A DNA stretch of 8,729 bases from Alphaproteobacteria bacterium (GTDB lineage Bacteria > Pseudomonadota > Alphaproteobacteria > Micropepsales > Micropepsaceae): positions 1 through 8,729 of the forward strand of contig JAPLPI010000073.1 in the NCBI GenBank assembly GCA_026400305.1, written 5' to 3'. The notes beneath the pieces are model-generated. The model had not been told where the DNA came from. It searched no databases and was given only the letters and a program-made list of their open reading frames with translations. Shown here piece after piece: positions 6,136-8,729 of the stretch. A program made the position numbers and the translations under genes. Position 1 is the first letter of the stretch. Each line of letters opens with the position of its first letter.

Positions 6136-6499
6136 CAAAGATCCAGATGCATGAATGGGTTGAACTTGCTGCGCTGGTAATCCGTAAACGCCTCCCCGTC
6201 GGAAAATCCGTAGCTGCGATAGAGCGCTTGGGCCGGATCAAAAGCGGGACCCGATCCCGTCTCCAGGCTGAGCAGCCGCATGCCATGGCCGCGCGCCTGC
6301 TATACGATGTGTTCGAGCAAGCGCCACCTCATAATCTTGCGCAGGAAATCCGGATGGGTGTGAACGAATTTATTTCGCCGGTCATGGCGTCGAGATGCTT
6401 CAGGGCGCCGATGCCTCAGACCGTGTCGCGCTCCCGCGCGGTCCAGACCGTCACTTCTGGGACCTTGAGGCCCGACAAGTTACCTTCCCGGATGTTCAT
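6135..6499 (-). pseudogene. GNAT-family N-acetyltransferase, decayed
   Basis: Pieces of a GNAT acetyltransferase can be read in order but not in one frame. It opens MNIREGNLSG (ATG 6497-6499) and jumps to KVPEVTVWTAR, missing roughly 30-40 codons found in relatives. It meets TGA at 6416-6418, continues GIGALKHLDAMTGEI, loses one base near 6372-6374, resumes as KFVHTHPDFLRK, meets TAG at 6300-6302, and ends MRLLSLETGSGPAF, then DPAQALYRSYGFSDGEAF and a tail ending FMHLDL. The last segment is a textbook GNAT C terminus. The acetyl-CoA loop (normally R-K-G-x-G/A) reads RKIMRW, so its glycine is gone. Relatives are about 150-160 residues; about 120 codons remain. The first 20 nt overlap the 3' end of the rlpA-like gene. 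Family identification is from memory of conserved motifs. Confidence 0.85.
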
Positions 6500-6944
6500 C
6501 GCCACCCTCTGATGGCAGCCGTTTCGCGCTATCTTGGTCTTCGTAAAATGCGTTCACGCTCACCCGCGCCACGCCGCGCCGCTGCATTCCTAGCTCGCGC
6601 GCCGCAGCGGTGGAAACGTCGATGACGCGGCTTTTGGAGCGCGGGCCGCGATCCGTCACGCGGACCTTGACCCAGCGCTTGTTGCGCAGATTTGTGACCC
6701 GGACGATCGTACCGAAGGGCAACCAGGGATGGGCGGCGGTGAATTCTTCTGAATCGAAACTGGTCCCGCTGGCGGTCATTTTCTCGTTATGCCTCTGCCC
6801 GTAATAGGACGCTGGCCCGCTTTGGATGAAATAGGCCAGCGGGTTTCCTGCTTGCGTGATGAGCTGATGATGGCGGGTTGCAGGACGGGCGGCCACAGAG
6901 CCGGCCGACATGCACGCAATCAAAAGGATCATCAGTGGACGCAT
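6480..6944 (-). CDS. RlpA-like double-psi beta-barrel protein, short form
   Basis: A 154-residue exported protein of the RlpA/septal lytic transglycosylase family, which cuts or binds peptidoglycan strands in the envelope. The N-terminal signal is MRPLMILLIACMSAGSVAA. LIAC at 8-11 fits a lipobox but leaves a very short hydrophobic core, so signal peptidase I cleavage after the Ala-rich stretch near 19-22 is an alternative. The barrel domain (about 44-130) shows ASYYGQRHNEKMTASGTSFD, FTAAHPWLPFGTIVRVTNLRN and VRVTDRGPRSKSRVIDVSTAAARELGM. His72 and Asp98 are the conserved active-site candidates. There is no C-terminal SPOR domain, so septal targeting as in E. coli RlpA is not expected. The ATG at 6942-6944 has AGGA close upstream. 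It is the only clearly intact gene between two pseudogenes. Confidence 0.88.
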   Translation of the reverse strand: MRPLMILLIACMSAGSVAARPATRHHQLITQAGNPLAYFIQSGPASYYGQRHNEKMTASGTSFDSEEFTAAHPWLPFGTIVRVTNLRNKRWVKVRVTDRGPRSKSRVIDVSTAAARELGMQRRGVARVSVNAFYEDQDSAKRLPSEGGDEHPGR

Positions 6945-6999
6945 GTCCTATGCTAGATGCGTCAGGCGGCGATAGGACAGCGCCTCTGCGATTGTTCGA

Positions 7000-7425
7000 T
7001 CAATATGTAACATTAAAGTCGACATCGCTCACATCATAGATGTTTTCCGCCTGCTCCGGCGCGACGCTGTAGGTCGCGTGTTAGATGCCGACGGCGCTGT
7101 TGTCCTTCGGCTCGCGATTGAAGGCCGCCCAGGCGGGAAAATGTTCGCCGTCCCAGTCATAGGAGATAAGTTTTTTAGTGCTTTCCCAATATTGCACGCT
7201 CATCACGTCGCAGCTGAAGATGAAATTTCGTAGCCACAACAGCCCGGCTTCGGATTTGCGCGCCAGTTCCGACTGCATGCGGGGCATGGCCACCGCCACG
7301 GCCCCCCCCCCGGCGGTTGACGGCCAACAGATTGTTGATCTGCCTTCCAATCGGGAACCGCGCAAAGGGCTTTTGGGGATGGGTCTGCTGACGTCCGGGA
7401 ATGATCGCCATAGGGCGATCATGAC

Positions 7426-7429
<4 letters not shown>
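7000..7429 (-). pseudogene. DUF4188-family ('monooxygenase-like') gene, frameshifted and prematurely stopped
   Basis: The N-terminal part reads MAIIPGRQQTHPQKPF (ATG 7409-7411, or GTG 7427-7429), continuing through INNLLAVNRR up to a run of ten C at 7302-7311. There the frame is lost. In a second frame the family core continues: AVAVAMPRMQSELARK, EAGLLWLRNF, VMSVQYWESTKKLISY, EHFPAWAAFNREP, AVGI. A TAA (7081-7083) stands where relatives continue with an aromatic or other residue before H-x-TY. Beyond it the frame stays open as HATYSVAPEQAENIYDVSD to a TGA at 7000-7002. DUF4188 proteins are usually uninterrupted and often labelled monooxygenase without biochemical proof. An ATG at 7420-7422 with SD GGAG is in the second frame and would give 113 residues with a non-homologous start. 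The C10 run could be a sequencing error, but the TAA is a second independent lesion. Confidence 0.8.

Positions 7430-8729
<1,300 letters not shown>

Noticed and set aside
6084..6512. 142-residue plus-strand frame.
   Set aside because: It lies opposite the GNAT remnant, whose minus-strand pieces match a known family in order; the plus-strand product resembles nothing.
6945..7080. Separate small gene between the rlpA-like gene and the DUF4188 core.
   Set aside because: The sequence to 7000 reads in frame as the DUF4188 tail after the TAA (HATYSVAPEQAENIY), so it is part of that pseudogene; the remaining 55 nt hold no gene.

Overview
The window looks like chromosome from a GC-rich alphaproteobacterium. 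This rests on composition, the adrenodoxin-type ferredoxin next to a thioredoxin-reductase-like ferredoxin-NADP reductase, and the DUF3311/sodium-symporter pair; no rRNA or tRNA is present to place it further. A lineage close to Rhizomicrobium/Micropepsaceae is only a guess.

Layout. (1) 1-1089: the 3' end of the high-affinity phosphate importer operon, with the pstA tail and a complete pstB 3 nt later, closed by a strong, probably bidirectional terminator. phoU does not follow. (2) 1087-4348, minus strand: five genes reading leftwards. In transcription order they are an exported PPC/DUF296-domain protein, a 73-residue two-helix membrane protein, an exported cupin, then (after a hairpin) a DUF3311 small membrane protein and a sodium:solute symporter. 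The first three look like a small envelope-associated set of unknown role. The last two are a recognised pairing of a small helper protein with an SSS-family carboxylate-type transporter. (3) 4349-4444: a short divergent regulatory region. (4) 4445-5818, plus strand: a TPR protein with a C-terminal 2-oxoglutarate/Fe(II) oxygenase-like domain. (5) 5819-7429, minus strand: a decaying stretch. It holds a candidate small lipoprotein, a wrecked GNAT acetyltransferase, an intact short RlpA-like protein, and a DUF4188 gene broken by a frameshift at a run of ten C and by an early stop. (6) 7426-8729, minus strand: a 2Fe-2S ferredoxin and its probable reductase, overlapping by 4 nt; the reductase runs off the right edge.

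How the parts work together. PstA/PstB are membrane and motor parts of one ABC importer. FNR and ferredoxin form an NADPH-to-ferredoxin electron chain; the broken DUF4188 gene lies directly behind them and may once have been part of the same transcription unit. The most notable unexplained signals are a hairpin that would bury the cupin gene's ribosome-binding site, the exported cupin/PPC-domain gene set, and the two pseudogenes, whose reading frames can be rebuilt by eye. I see no CRISPR array, insertion sequence, integrase or tRNA gene. Nothing here proves a new defence or mobile system.
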